64,000 nt of DNA from CAVWGP01 sp963754645 (GCA_963754645.1 CAVWGP010000004.1:1178001-1242000), one strand, 5' to 3'; positions 32,665-42,317 are shown, counted from the first letter of the stretch. Notes: generated from the sequence alone by a model not told the origin. Numbers and translations: made by a program.

Positions 32665-33054
32665 ATGACCGAGAGCGATCCACCGCCGCCGCAGGGCGAG
32701 CTTTCGATCCGCACGGTCGCCATGCCGGCGGATACCAATCCCGGCGGCGATATTTTCGGCGGCTGGCTGCTGAGCCAGATGGACGTGGCTGGCGGCATTA
32801 TCGCGCATCGCCTGGCCCAGGGACGCACCGCGACCGTCGCCGTCGATGCCATGAAATTCCATTTGCCCGTCTTCGTCGGCGACGTGCTGTGCTGTTACGC
32901 TCATGTCCTGCGCATCGGCACCAGCTCGATCGCGGTCAAGATCGAAGCCTGGGCCGAGCGGCGCAATTCGACGGTGCGCGTCAAGGTCACCGAAGGCGTC
33001 TTCACCTATGTCGCGCTCGACGCGGACCGCAGACCGCGTCCGTTGCCGCGTTGA
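32665..33054 (+). CDS. Acyl-CoA thioesterase, YciA-like
   Basis: Hotdog-fold thioesterase of 129 residues hydrolysing acyl-CoAs. The family sequence MPADTNPGGDIFGGWLLSQMDVAGG places the catalytic aspartate in the long helix, and the VDAMKFHLPVFVGDVLCCYAHV strand follows. Length is typical for YciA. It has its own promoter region shared divergently with parE. Confidence 0.92.
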   Translation: MTESDPPPPQGELSIRTVAMPADTNPGGDIFGGWLLSQMDVAGGIIAHRLAQGRTATVAVDAMKFHLPVFVGDVLCCYAHVLRIGTSSIAVKIEAWAERRNSTVRVKVTEGVFTYVALDADRRPRPLPR

Positions 33055-33142
33055 GACCGCGACCGGTCCGCAGGCCACTCGCCGAGCGCGCGCAGGCCGG
33101 ATATGATATCAGAAACATGACGCAAATTGATGTTGCTGAACA

Positions 33143-33583
33143 GTGAGCGAGCAAGCCATCAGAATTCATCTCGGCGATTGGTCGGTGGAGATTCCCGACG
33201 GCTGGGAGCACGAGGTCGAGGAAAGTGCGTTGTTGATGCGCCATCCCGAAACCAACGGCATGCTGCAATTTTCCGCCGTCAGCAAGATCGAAGACGGCGA
33301 CGTGACCGAGGACGATCTCGCCGAATTCGTCGATGAAATGGGCCTCGCCGAGGCGCGCGCGTTTCCGGCAAGCTACGGCGCCTTCGAGGGGCTGCATATA
33401 TTTTCCGAACCCGATCTCGACACCGCCACGCAGCACTGGGTCTTGCGCGCCGATACGCTGATGCTGCTGATTTCCTATACCTGCAACGAAGAGGAAAACG
33501 GCGTCGACGATAAGGCGATCGTCGAAACGCTCGAGTCGTTGCAACGCGAGGAAACCAAAGGCGAAGCGCCTATTCTGCAATAA
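33143..33583 (+). CDS. Hypothetical protein, tandem paralogue 1
   Basis: A 146-residue acidic protein without signal or membrane segment, starting with GTG at 33143. I do not recognise the family; the pattern GDWSVEIPDGWEHEVEE...LLMRHPE resembles DcrB/DUF1795-type proteins only loosely. It is clearly paralogous to the following gene (WSVEIPxGWEH, ExMGLA, YGAFxGLH, SLxxRE). Confidence 0.7.
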   Translation: MSEQAIRIHLGDWSVEIPDGWEHEVEESALLMRHPETNGMLQFSAVSKIEDGDVTEDDLAEFVDEMGLAEARAFPASYGAFEGLHIFSEPDLDTATQHWVLRADTLMLLISYTCNEEENGVDDKAIVETLESLQREETKGEAPILQ

Positions 33584-33773
33584 CAGCGGGATATCCGGCA
33601 TTTACCAATTATTATCCCTGACATACACCTCAAATCCGGTACGCGATCTCGCATGATGGGCCTAGGATAGCGACGTTACGTTCAGATTCTCTGGTGTAAA
33701 TACCGATGCCAGGATGAGGCAAAGAACTCTCCGCCTTCCTTATCGACGCCGCGCGCATTCAGGGAGCCGCACT

Positions 33774-34205
33774 ATGACGGACAAATCCGCTGTCCGGGTC
33801 CATTTCGACCGCTGGTCGGTCGAAATTCCCAAAGGCTGGGAACACGCCATCGACGATATCGTTCTGCTGATGCGCGACCCGAGCAGCGAGGGCGTCTTGC
33901 AGATGGCGGCGCTTAGCAAAGCCGAAAACGACAAGGCGACCGACGACGATCTCAAAGTCTTCATGACGCAAATGGGCCTCGCCAATGCCGCGGCCAGCCC
34001 CGCGCGCTACGGCGCATTTACCGGATTGCATGTCCGCGCCGAGAACGGAAAAAGCGCGCCGCAAAAACATTGGTTTTTGCGGTCGGACGACACGATTCTC
34101 GTCATCACTTATGTTTGCGAGGAATTCGTGCACGACAACGACAGCGGCGCCGTGGCTGCAACGCTGAATTCGCTGCGCGGTCGCGAAAATCGGGCGATGC
34201 ACTGA
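33774..34205 (+). CDS. Hypothetical protein, tandem paralogue 2
   Basis: A 143-residue paralogue of the preceding gene with the same domain throughout (DRWSVEIPKGWEH, LLMRDP, FMTQMGLANAAASPARYGAFTGLHV). ATG 33774 follows AGGGAG about nine bases upstream. The 190-base gap from paralogue 1 is AT-richer and likely carries its own promoter; no other feature was seen in it. The next gene starts 10 bases downstream. Confidence 0.7.
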   Translation: MTDKSAVRVHFDRWSVEIPKGWEHAIDDIVLLMRDPSSEGVLQMAALSKAENDKATDDDLKVFMTQMGLANAAASPARYGAFTGLHVRAENGKSAPQKHWFLRSDDTILVITYVCEEFVHDNDSGAVAATLNSLRGRENRAMH

Positions 34206-34214
34206 GGCACACGG

Positions 34215-35084
34215 GTGCACAGCGCGGTTCCGATCGAGCATCGTTTCGCCCGTTTCGCCGCGGTCACCCTGCACTATGTCGTTGCCGGCGATCCCGCGCG
34301 CCCCGCGGTCGTGTTGCTGCACGGCTGGCCGCAAACCTGGTTCGAGTGGCGCGACGTCATTCCGCTGCTGGCGCGCGACTATTTCGTCGTTGCGCCCGAC
34401 ATGCGCGGCCTCGGCGATTCGTCCCGCCCGCCGTCCGGCTACGACAAAATGACGATCGGGCGCGATATTATCGCGCTTGCCCGCGCCGCGCTCGGCGATA
34501 GGCGCTTCGCGCTTTTCGGCCACGATTGGGGCGGGCCGGTCGCGTTCGCCGCCGCCGTGCAAGCGCAGGAGCAAGTTTCCCATCTCGGCATATTCGACGT
34601 GACCGTGCCGGGCGTCGGCCCGGATATGAGCCAGGGCGGGCGGCGCTGGCACCACGCCTTCCATCGCACGCCCGACCTGCCCGAAGCCCTCACCGCCGGG
34701 CGCGAGCGGCTCTACCTGCAATGGTTCTACACGGCGTTTTCCTGGTCGCCGCACTGGATCACCGGCGCCGTGCTCGACGAATTCGCCCGCAGCTACAGCC
34801 AACCCGGCGCGATGCGCAGCGGCTTCGCCTATTATCGCGCCATGCTCGACGATGCGGCGGAATTCAAGCGGCTGGCGGAAGGCGGCTTGAAGCTGCGCAT
34901 GCCGGTCCTGACCATGGGCGGCGACAAGGCCGAAGCGATGGGCCGCGGCAACGAAGGCGAGCTGTCGCTCCGCGTCGTCGCCGACACCGTTCGTCACGTG
35001 ACGGTGCCCGAGGCCGGGCATTTTCTGGTCGACGAAAAGCCCGGTTTTGTCGCCGAAACGATCGCGGAATTCTTGCGGCGTTGA
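34215..35084 (+). CDS. Alpha/beta hydrolase, epoxide hydrolase-like
   Basis: Cytoplasmic hydrolase of 289 residues. The oxyanion-hole motif HGWPQTWFEW, nucleophile elbow GHDWGG (aspartate nucleophile as in epoxide hydrolases and haloalkane dehalogenases) and a late histidine in EAGHFLVDEKP form the expected triad. The YYRAM cap-domain text fits epoxide hydrolase relatives. GTG start at 34215. It is likely cotranscribed with paralogue 2. Confidence 0.9.
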   Translation: MHSAVPIEHRFARFAAVTLHYVVAGDPARPAVVLLHGWPQTWFEWRDVIPLLARDYFVVAPDMRGLGDSSRPPSGYDKMTIGRDIIALARAALGDRRFALFGHDWGGPVAFAAAVQAQEQVSHLGIFDVTVPGVGPDMSQGGRRWHHAFHRTPDLPEALTAGRERLYLQWFYTAFSWSPHWITGAVLDEFARSYSQPGAMRSGFAYYRAMLDDAAEFKRLAEGGLKLRMPVLTMGGDKAEAMGRGNEGELSLRVVADTVRHVTVPEAGHFLVDEKPGFVAETIAEFLRR

Positions 35085-35090
35085 ATCCCT

Positions 35091-35795
35091 TTACTGCCGG
35101 GAATAATAGCCTTCGATCGTGGCGCCCATGCCGCAGGCCTCGAAGATGCCTTCGTGGCAGCCATCGGGCACGGTGCCGATCGTGGCGCGCCTTCCGGCGA
35201 TCGCGATGCGAATCAGGCAATTGGGTTTGCGCTCGGAATGCTTGATAAAGAGCGTGTCGCCGCGGCGCTCGGCAAGATCGCCCAGTCCGCATTGCGGCGT
35301 GCTTGGGCGATTTGTCGCGACGGTGTCGATCATGACAAAGGCGCCGTTGGGCGGTTTTTCGGCGATGAACATGGTGCCGCTGAGGCCGCGCTCGCGCATG
35401 ACGTAGTCGCCGCCGATGAGGGCGCCGGCCAACGCGCCCGAAGCGTGCCCGGCGCGGGCCAGCCCGATCGAGCGCTGGCGATAGAGCCGGTCGAGGCATT
35501 CGGCGATTGCCTTGTCGCGGGCGCAGCGCGTGTCGCGCGCGGCGAGCCAGCGGCGCTGCTCGTCCTCGATGCGCCGGCGCGGCTCGGGCGCGGCGGCGGT
35601 CCGGATGGCGCGATACAGCGCATCGACCGATTGATCGAGCTCGGCCAGCAATTCGTCGCCGCAAATCGCTTTTTCGACCGGCGTCGCCGCTTTGGTGCAA
35701 TCGAAGCTCGGCCGCACGTGCTTGTCCGCCGCGGCCGGGCTTGCCGCGAGCAAGACACCGGTCAGCGCCGCGCCGAGGATTTTAGCGCCGGACAT
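35091..35795 (-). CDS. LprI/DUF1311-like periplasmic protein, paralogue A
   Basis: A 234-residue secreted protein (signal ILGAALTGVLLAASPAAADK). The N-terminal half has the DUF1311 lysozyme-inhibitor-like pattern: SFDCTKAATPVEKAICGDELLAELDQ...YRAIR. The C-terminal half carries additional conserved cysteines (CGLGD, NCLI, GCHEGIFEACGMG), presumably disulfide-linked. ATG 35795 overlaps the end of the next paralogue by 14 bases. Function unknown; lysozyme inhibition is known for the mycobacterial LprI only. Confidence 0.8.
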   Translation of the reverse strand: MSGAKILGAALTGVLLAASPAAADKHVRPSFDCTKAATPVEKAICGDELLAELDQSVDALYRAIRTAAAPEPRRRIEDEQRRWLAARDTRCARDKAIAECLDRLYRQRSIGLARAGHASGALAGALIGGDYVMRERGLSGTMFIAEKPPNGAFVMIDTVATNRPSTPQCGLGDLAERRGDTLFIKHSERKPNCLIRIAIAGRRATIGTVPDGCHEGIFEACGMGATIEGYYSRQ

Positions 35796-36480
35796 AGTTT
35801 CCCAGCATGAAGCCATGCGCGCCGCACCAATGTCGCGCCAGCTCGAAACAATCCTTAGGCGCCTCGCGCATGGTCGCGCGGCGGCCCGCGACGGTGATCT
35901 CGATCGAGCATTTCACGCTCGTCTTGCGGTCCTGGATGACGAGCGTGTCGCCGCGCCGCTCGCGCACGCGCTCGGTGAGCGAACAGCTATGCGGGCTGTG
36001 ATGCGCGACGTTGACGGTCTCGACCAGGACATAGACGCTGCCGTCCGGCATCTCGGCGAGAAACATCGATCCCGCCTCGCCTTTCTCGCGGTAAGCATAA
36101 TCGCCGGTGAGCGGCGGTCCCGGCGGCAGCAGGCCAAGTTCGCGCGCCATGCCGGCCAGCGCCGCGACGCGCCGCTTGTAGAGCCGGGTCAAGCATTCCT
36201 GATCGGGTTTGCCCTGGCCGCATTGCGTGTTGCGCTGGGCGAGCCATTGCCGTTGCTCGGCGTCGATGGCGGGCTGCCGCGGCCGAACGGCGCGGTACAG
36301 GCCGGCCATGGCGCGGTCGAGCAGCGGCAGAGCCGCGCCGTCGCAAATCGCGCGCTCGACCGGCGTCTTCGCCTGTTTGCAATCGAAACTCGGCTGGTCG
36401 GCGTCCTCGGCCCCGGCCGGTGTCGGGGCCGGCGCCGCCAAGGCCACGATCGCCGCCAGCATTGCAATCCGCTTGCGCAT
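35782..36480 (-). CDS. LprI/DUF1311-like periplasmic protein, paralogue B
   Basis: A 232-residue paralogue of the downstream gene, with signal peptide (IAMLAAIVALAAPAPTPAGAE), the SFDCKQAKTPVERAICDGAALPLLD motif, an LTRLYKRR segment and similar paired cysteines (CSLTE, KCSI, DCFELARHWCG). The two genes overlap and form a bicistronic unit. They are divergent from the K+ channel gene, which starts 81 bases away. Confidence 0.8.
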   Translation of the reverse strand: MRKRIAMLAAIVALAAPAPTPAGAEDADQPSFDCKQAKTPVERAICDGAALPLLDRAMAGLYRAVRPRQPAIDAEQRQWLAQRNTQCGQGKPDQECLTRLYKRRVAALAGMARELGLLPPGPPLTGDYAYREKGEAGSMFLAEMPDGSVYVLVETVNVAHHSPHSCSLTERVRERRGDTLVIQDRKTSVKCSIEITVAGRRATMREAPKDCFELARHWCGAHGFMLGNYVRR

Positions 36481-36561
36481 CGCTCATTCCTCTTCGAACC
36501 ATCGCGCGCCGCCCGTCACGGGCCGCGCCTTGTGCCATGCTTTGCCAACGGAAACAACGTT

Positions 36562-37746
36562 ATGCCGCGCCCGACGCATCGCTTTCGCCGCCGCCTCTAT
36601 TACTGGCTTGAGGACCGGCCGCAGGGTTGGGGGCGGGTCATCCAGCCGGTCATCGTCGCGGTCATCGTGATCAACATTCTCGCGGTCATACTCGAGACCG
36701 TGAAATCCTTCGCCGACCGCTATCACGAAATCTTCCATTGGATCGAGATCGTTTCGGTCTCGATCTTCGTCGTCGAATATGCGCTGCGGGTCTATTGCTG
36801 CGTCGAGGATCGGCACGACCGCTATCGCAAGCCGGCCCGGGGCCGCATCCGCTTCGTGCTGACGCCGATGGCGCTGATCGATTTCATCGCCATCGTGCCG
36901 GCGTTCGTCCTGTTCTTCGGGCTCGATCTTGGCGATCTGCGTCTGGTCCGCGTGTTGCGCATTTTCAAGCTGGCGCGCTATTCGCCGGCGATGGCGATGA
37001 TGGGGCGCGTGCTGCACGCCGAGCGGCGCAATCTTGCCGGCGCGGTCATCATTCTTGCCGTCCTGCTCGTGCTGTCCTCGGCCATCGTCTACTACCTCGA
37101 ACGCGACGCGCAGCCCGACAAGTTCGGCAGCATCCCCGAATCCATGTGGTGGGCGATGGCGGCACTGACCACGGTCGGCTATGGCGACGTGACGCCGATC
37201 ACGCCGCTGGGCCGCATCGTCGGCGGCTTCGTGACCTTGCTCGGCATGGGCATGTTCGCGCTGCCGACGGGCATCCTGGCCAGCGGCTTTGTCGAGGAAG
37301 CCAAGCGGCGCGACTTCGTCGTCACCTGGAACCTCGTGGCCGGCGTGCCGTTTTTCGCCAGCTTGCTGGCGCCGCGCATCGCCGAGATCGTGGGGCGGCT
37401 CAATCCGCGTATCGCCGAGCCCGGCGAGGTCATCGTGCGCCAGGGCGACGATGCCTTTTCGATGTTCATCATCGCCGCCGGCGAGGCCGCGGTCGAATTC
37501 GGCCCCGGCATCGAGCCGGCGCGACTCAAGCCCGGCGACTTCTTCGGCGAGATCGCGCTGCTCGAAAAGATGACGCGTTCGGCGACCGTGCGCGCCGTCA
37601 CCGAATGCCGCCTGCTCGAGCTTTCCGCCGCCGAATTTCACGCGTTGATGGAACTGCACGAAGATCTGCGCGCCGCCGTGGCGCGCATCGCGGCCCAGCG
37701 CAAGGCGGCGAATGCCGGCCTGGCGGAGCGCGCGCGGACGGACTAG
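36562..37746 (+). CDS. Cyclic-nucleotide-gated potassium channel (MlotiK1-like)
   Basis: A 394-residue inner-membrane channel. Six membrane segments precede and follow the pore; the S4 segment is moderately charged (LRLVRVLRIFKLARYSP) and the selectivity filter is TTVGYGD. The C-terminal cyclic-nucleotide-binding domain has the phosphate-binding cassette GDFFGEIALLEKMTRSATV including the arginine that contacts the cyclic phosphate. This matches bacterial six-segment CNBD channels such as the one from Mesorhizobium. ATG 36562 was chosen because upstream in-frame sequence overlaps the divergent genes. Confidence 0.92.
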   Translation: MPRPTHRFRRRLYYWLEDRPQGWGRVIQPVIVAVIVINILAVILETVKSFADRYHEIFHWIEIVSVSIFVVEYALRVYCCVEDRHDRYRKPARGRIRFVLTPMALIDFIAIVPAFVLFFGLDLGDLRLVRVLRIFKLARYSPAMAMMGRVLHAERRNLAGAVIILAVLLVLSSAIVYYLERDAQPDKFGSIPESMWWAMAALTTVGYGDVTPITPLGRIVGGFVTLLGMGMFALPTGILASGFVEEAKRRDFVVTWNLVAGVPFFASLLAPRIAEIVGRLNPRIAEPGEVIVRQGDDAFSMFIIAAGEAAVEFGPGIEPARLKPGDFFGEIALLEKMTRSATVRAVTECRLLELSAAEFHALMELHEDLRAAVARIAAQRKAANAGLAERARTD

Positions 37747-37924
37747 GCGTGATGACATTGGATGCGATCGGTTTCGACACCGTCCTCCGCTCGGCTGCGC
37801 GCTCCACGCCACAGACCGGAGACGACGCCGTCAGATTCCGGGATTTGTTCGGCGGCGACCCGGCACATCGACTTCCCATGGCCTCGCTCGCCCGAGGCCA
37901 TCCGCGCTAACCTGTTGATTTGCT

Positions 37925-38115
37925 CGAAGGCCGCCAAATTCAGGTATTGGGAAAATCGGGACTTTGGCGGCCTTCGAAAAGATCAAGCACTTAGCCGCGA
38001 TTCATGCCCCTTTTGAGCGAAGGCCACCAACCGGCAATTTGGCGGCCTTCGCTGGAATCAAGGCCTTAGCACCCCCCGTTCGGACCGGCGCGGCGACGGC
38101 ATTTGGCGGCCTTCG
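37925..38115. repeat. Hairpin repeat array B (non-coding)
   Basis: Same plan as array A with a different stem. Arm CGAAGGCCGCCAAA at 37925-37938 pairs perfectly (14 bp) with 37963-37976 around a 24-base loop. A second arm at 38018-38030 (one mismatch) pairs with 38038-38051 around a loop of about seven bases. A solitary reverse arm lies at 38102-38115. After the first two hairpins comes the tail ATCAAGCACTTAGCC or ATCAAGGCCTTAGCA. The first loop (TTCAGGTATTGGGAAAATCG) resembles the array A loop. Confidence 0.85.
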
Positions 38116-38253
38116 GGAGGCTTGGCTGGGTCAAGTTATTGGCGCTGCAAAGGCGGACGAATCCCTTCGATCGGCGCTCGCATTCGAATGCTCGCGCCGC
38201 GCCACGCACCGAGAACATCATGCGATCAAAGGGAAATTGTCGCCGAAACTTTC

Positions 38254-38289
38254 CCTCTCCCCCACGTGCAAGAGCGCGCGGGGGAGAGG
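38254..38289. repeat. REP-like palindrome
   Basis: CCTCTCCCCC at 38254-38263 pairs perfectly with GGGGGAGAGG at 38280-38289 around a 16-base loop. This C-run/G-run palindrome is of the common REP type seen in many GC-rich proteobacteria. A related half-element appears inside dnaE2 near 48617-48650. Confidence 0.7.
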
Positions 38290-38340
38290 CGAAGGAAATC
38301 GTCGAAACCGATCGCATCCCGCTCTAGGCGCGCCGCCCGC

Positions 38341-38437
38341 TGCGCGACCCGCGATCTCAGCGACTTTGGCGGGATCGCGTTCTTCGATCAGGATATTTGC
38401 TCCGTCGACGAGCGTCCAATCGATCGTGCTGGGCAGA
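38341..38437 (-). pseudogene. Diverged internal fragment of mtnA
   Basis: About 97 bases align with 42501-42597 inside mtnA at roughly 80% identity by eye, including a run of more than 20 identical bases over CGAGCGTCCAATCGATCGTG. The orientation is the same as mtnA. No open frame continues on either side. The fragment lies directly next to the 3' end of the large island gene, on the side away from intact mtnA, so the two mtnA copies flank the island. Confidence 0.75.
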
Positions 38438-38448
38438 GATGGAAGTGA

Positions 38449-41400
38449 CTAAATATTATCGAGCCCCGCAAAAATATGCAGGCTGACAGACCGCTCCATG
38501 CGTTGCCAGGCGAACTGCATTGGAACCGGATTCTTGAAAACGAGATGACTTTCGATCTGTGGTGCGCGCGCAAGTCCGCAATATTTCATCAGTTCGGGCA
38601 CATGGCTTTTGATCAACTCGACGCGATTGAGGTGCCGCAGCAAGTCGTCCGGCTTTCCATCCGGTTTCTCCATTCCCCGGAAATCAGCAAGTTGCTCGGC
38701 AATTTCGCCTTCGGTTTTCCGGAATTGCACATCTTTGCACTCGATGATCAGGATGCGGTCATTCGTCAGATCTCCGCGCCAGCACGTCCACGTCGCCATA
38801 ATCCTTCTCGAATCCCTTGCGCAGTAGTTTGGTGACTTTGATTTCTGTTTCCGTCTTCCAACCATGCTCTTCGAGGCGCTTTGCAACCGCTTGCGTGAAT
38901 TCCTTGCCGATCCGGTCACGAGACTTTCCGGCCCAGCGCTTCATCTTTTGGGTGAGATGCGCCAGCGGAAAATCGCCGTGGTAATAGTTGCCGATCATGT
39001 AAAGGACCGCATCACGCACGATCCCGGGCGCGATCAGCATCGTCGGATCATCTGTGTCGTCGATCTGAATAAGAGGTCTGTGCAGGACCGAGAGTTGTCG
39101 CCGGAATTGCCATGGTTGTCGGTCCTTTTCGTCATAACCTTCCGGAACGTCGCGCCAGCAAGCACGGCTTTTGAAAGTTAGCCTTTCGACGAGTGCCGTC
39201 ACGGCTTCAGGGTCGATTGTTTCGCCGTCTATTTTTGCGTTAAGCAACACGCTTTTCGGTACCTTCAGGATCGCTTTACCGGCCTTGATCCCGAGGTCTT
39301 CCACTGAATCGATGAACTTCCGCGCCACCTCGATGGAGGCTCCGAATTCCTTTTCGAATGCTTCCCAAAACTCCGCGGCGATCCTGCCATCGTCCGTGCC
39401 TCCTACTTCTGGCTCTTCAAGATTTTTTGCATAATTCTTCACGCTTTCCTGAATTCTGAGGTCGATTCCAGCGCGGCCATAAGGCGCGAATATCTCGCCC
39501 TGGAACGAGTGTTTTGCATGAATATCGCCAAGCGGCGTCACGCGGATAAACGGTTCCTCGGCGTCCCAGCGGATTGTGTCCGACCAGCCGCCGAGACCCG
39601 CGATCATCGAGATTTGCGCCATAAGCCGCGAAAGGTCGAGGTGCCCCGGCTTGCGCACAGCGCGTAGCGGGCTCTCGCAGATCGCGAACTCGACCAGCAG
39701 CCGTGTGTCCCGCAACACGGCGTTCAACCTGCCGACATGTTCGGCCATCGTCCGTAGCGTGGCTTCGCGGTCGTTGTGAAGCGCGAGCACGGCCGCCGCC
39801 GTGCGGGCCCAATTGTCCCGGTCGTTGATTGCGCTCTCGTGATTGGCCAGGGCGAAGTCGATCACTGCTTCACGGTCGAATTGGCGGAGTTCGGCACAAA
39901 GTTCATCTTCCAAAAGCCTGACAACGGCATTCAGAAAGGTTAGGCATTCCATCTTTCCTTGAACGTCCCTCCTGTCTGAGCGGCTGCGCACGCGCCAGCC
40001 AAGGCCAAGTTTGATGATGGCGAAATCTTCCCTGTCAATTGTGACCGGCGGGTGAGGGACGGACGATCTCACGAAGTCGCGGAACTGTCGCTCCCTGAAA
40101 GCGTGACTCTGTCGCGCGCTGGTGTTTGGAACGATGGCGTCAATGAGCGCATTCCGTTCGACAAGTGATAGCGGATGCCGGGCCAAGGCCGCAAAGCCTT
40201 CGACAATGCCGGCTACCAAGGCGCGTTCAGCGATATTATCAGGATGGAAAATTGCCTGTTCAAATCTCGGTCCGACAATCACCGTTACTGTCGCCGTCTT
40301 GTCGTCAGCGCTTGCGGTGATTGCTGCTTTGGCCTGATCGGCGGTAAGTAGATCGAATTTGCCATTATCTGTGAGTTTGCCGACTTCGCCTTCGAATTTT
40401 GCCCACAAGCGCACTGGGCCTTTTGGCAGGCCAGGCAGCGCGGCCTCAAGCGCTGGCACCGCGCGGCTCACCCATGTCTTGATCATTTTCGAGCGTTCGT
40501 AAGCCCATTGCGCTGACGTGTTTTCGGGCGCCTCAAGCGCGCACCACCATGGCCGGAGAGGAAACTCGTAGACGCAAGCCGGCCAGCCGCCTTCGTTCCA
40601 TTCCTCAGTAGCGTAGTAGGGCTGGTTACGGTCTTCTTCGAACAGTGCTTTTTCGTCCCTGCGAACTTTTATCCATTGCCCGTGGACATCTTGCGTCACG
40701 TGGGGATTCCATTGCACCATCACTTCGTGCCGAACTCGGCGGAGCGCGTTTTGCTCGATCATAATTAAAGACGGAACGTTGCCCCGCCCGAAATCCTCCG
40801 GCATCTGGCCGTGCGGAATCAGATGGCCGCCCAGCAAGCGTGCCCAGGCAACCATGTTGAGCAGGCCATTTATGTTTTGCAGCTCGAACTCCGAGCTGTT
40901 GCAATTTGTCGTGGCCGTCAATAAGCCGCCACAGCGAAAGCGGCTTGAAGTCCGGGAGCCAGCTTAGGGTAAGAAGATCGGCAGCGCCTACGAATTCGAG
41001 CCGCCAGCCATCACGTCTTTTGCCGGAAGCGATTTTTACCAATCCACGTCCGATACCGCAGCCGACCACAAGCGTCACTGCCTCGCGAAAATCCAGATCG
41101 TTGCGCGCGGTGGCAAGGGCCTCATCAATTCGCCGGTCAATTTCGTCCACCAACTTTGCCTGATCGGGGTCGGTTCCGATCAGACCCGCCTCCTCGAATC
41201 CTTCCAGCGTATCGAGAAAAAAAACGAAATTTAGATAGCGCCCGTGATCAATACATATCAAGGCCTCAGCCAGAATCCCGTTATTCGTTCGCTGGAACTC
41301 GATCGGGGCGCCGAAGTCGCCGCCCAGAAGCGGCGTACTCGAAAATAGCCGGGCGTATTCATGCGCGAGCGTGCCGATGAAGGCGTCGCGCACGCCGAGC

Positions 41401-42236
41401 AAGTCCATCGCTTCGATGACATAGCGCCGGATCGCGACGCTTGTTGCCGTGGGAAGTAGGAAGAAGATTTCACCGTCGCGGTACGTGAGTGGATACCGCT
41501 CCAGCGTCGAATGTCCGATCTTCTCGTGGACGAGGCGCGCGCGGGCCACAGCGGAAAAGCCGAATTCCATGAGGTGGTCCACGGAAATGCCGTGGTTGGC
41601 AAGATCGGCTTCGGTGAAACGGATCAAGCGACGTAGCGAATTGGCTGACGCAAGGATTTTTGGCGGAAGCGCCTCGACCGGAATTTCACATCCAAGCTGG
41701 TCGCTCGCAAGGCCTGCGCGCTCGCACACAAGGTCGGAAAGCCGGAGGAGAGCGTACACGTTTTCGCGCACATGAGCATACTTCGCAACCGCTGGGATCA
41801 TCTCCAACATATTGGCGACGCGCTGAAGGTAGAACCCTGCTGTCTCCCAAATGCCTCCCAGCACGCGGAAATTGCCGCGCGGCGTCGCGATCGACGAGAC
41901 GAACAAATCTTCGGCGGGATCCTCCTGGCGGCCGGCGATGCCTTGCCCTAACCTGGAATATAGCCGCTGAATAATCTTCTTGTTGGGCTTGCGGTGGCCA
42001 TTGCCAAAGACGAGCGCAAGATGGACCAAAATTTCCAGACGGATGCAGTTGCTCTGTAGTTTGGGAACCGTCAGGAGTCCGCTGAAGCTCGTGGCCAGAC
42101 GAAGAGGATCATACGAGTTGAGTTCAGCAAGCAGCGCTTTATTTTCAGAAACAATCGATTGGAGAGAGATCGACCCGAATTCGGATTGCGCCATCGCACT
42201 CAAGAGTTCATCGAAGTTTAGAAGGGGCTTCTTCAA
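38449..42236 (-). CDS. Large protein of unknown function with C-terminal PD-(D/E)XK nuclease domain (two apparent +1 frameshifts)
   Basis: Three overlapping frames join through +1 shifts near 40891 and 38774 into one protein of about 1261 residues; the junctions read smoothly (DKLQQL to ELQNINGLLN; GDVDVLA to LTNDRILIIECKD). The last 140 residues look like a restriction-type nuclease: GKEFTQAVAKRLEEHGW, then GDVDVLA and IECKD supplying E, D and ExK. The remaining 1100 residues show no domain I recognise; they are soluble, with helical Leu-rich stretches and an HEYARLF motif near 295. Start is probably TTG 42236 (an in-frame TGA lies just upstream) or the ATG at residue 15. Base composition is visibly lower in GC than its neighbours. 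A single-gene defence or DNA-processing role is possible, not shown. Confidence 0.7.
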
Positions 42237-42317
42237 GGGTCACCGTATGAACGCATATCACCGGTTTGGTCCGACGATTGTGCTACTTTCAGCTTTGTTT
42301 AGATATGATGCGATCGA

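Larger units (their letters stand above)
37747..38448. other. Gene-free region: repeats and mtnA fragment
   Basis: About 700 bases without a credible gene. From left to right: 37747-37924, nothing recognised; 37925-38115, hairpin array B; 38116-38253, nothing recognised; 38254-38289, a palindromic element; 38341-38437, a diverged mtnA fragment. The stop of the large island gene follows. Short open frames here lack ribosome-binding sites and consist of the repeats. Confidence 0.7.

Noticed and set aside
37925..38115. Possible CRISPR array
   Set aside because: Repeats are inverted pairs, spacing is irregular, there are only five arms, and no cas genes are in the window.
38449..38919. Separate 156-residue gene at the end of the island
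   Set aside because: Its first 45 residues are out-of-frame reading of the large gene; the IECKD half only makes sense joined to the upstream GDVDVLA half.
39400..39812. Separate small gene (131 codons) inside the island gene
   Set aside because: It is a shadow frame of the large gene with no start signal, and the encompassing frame is continuous there.
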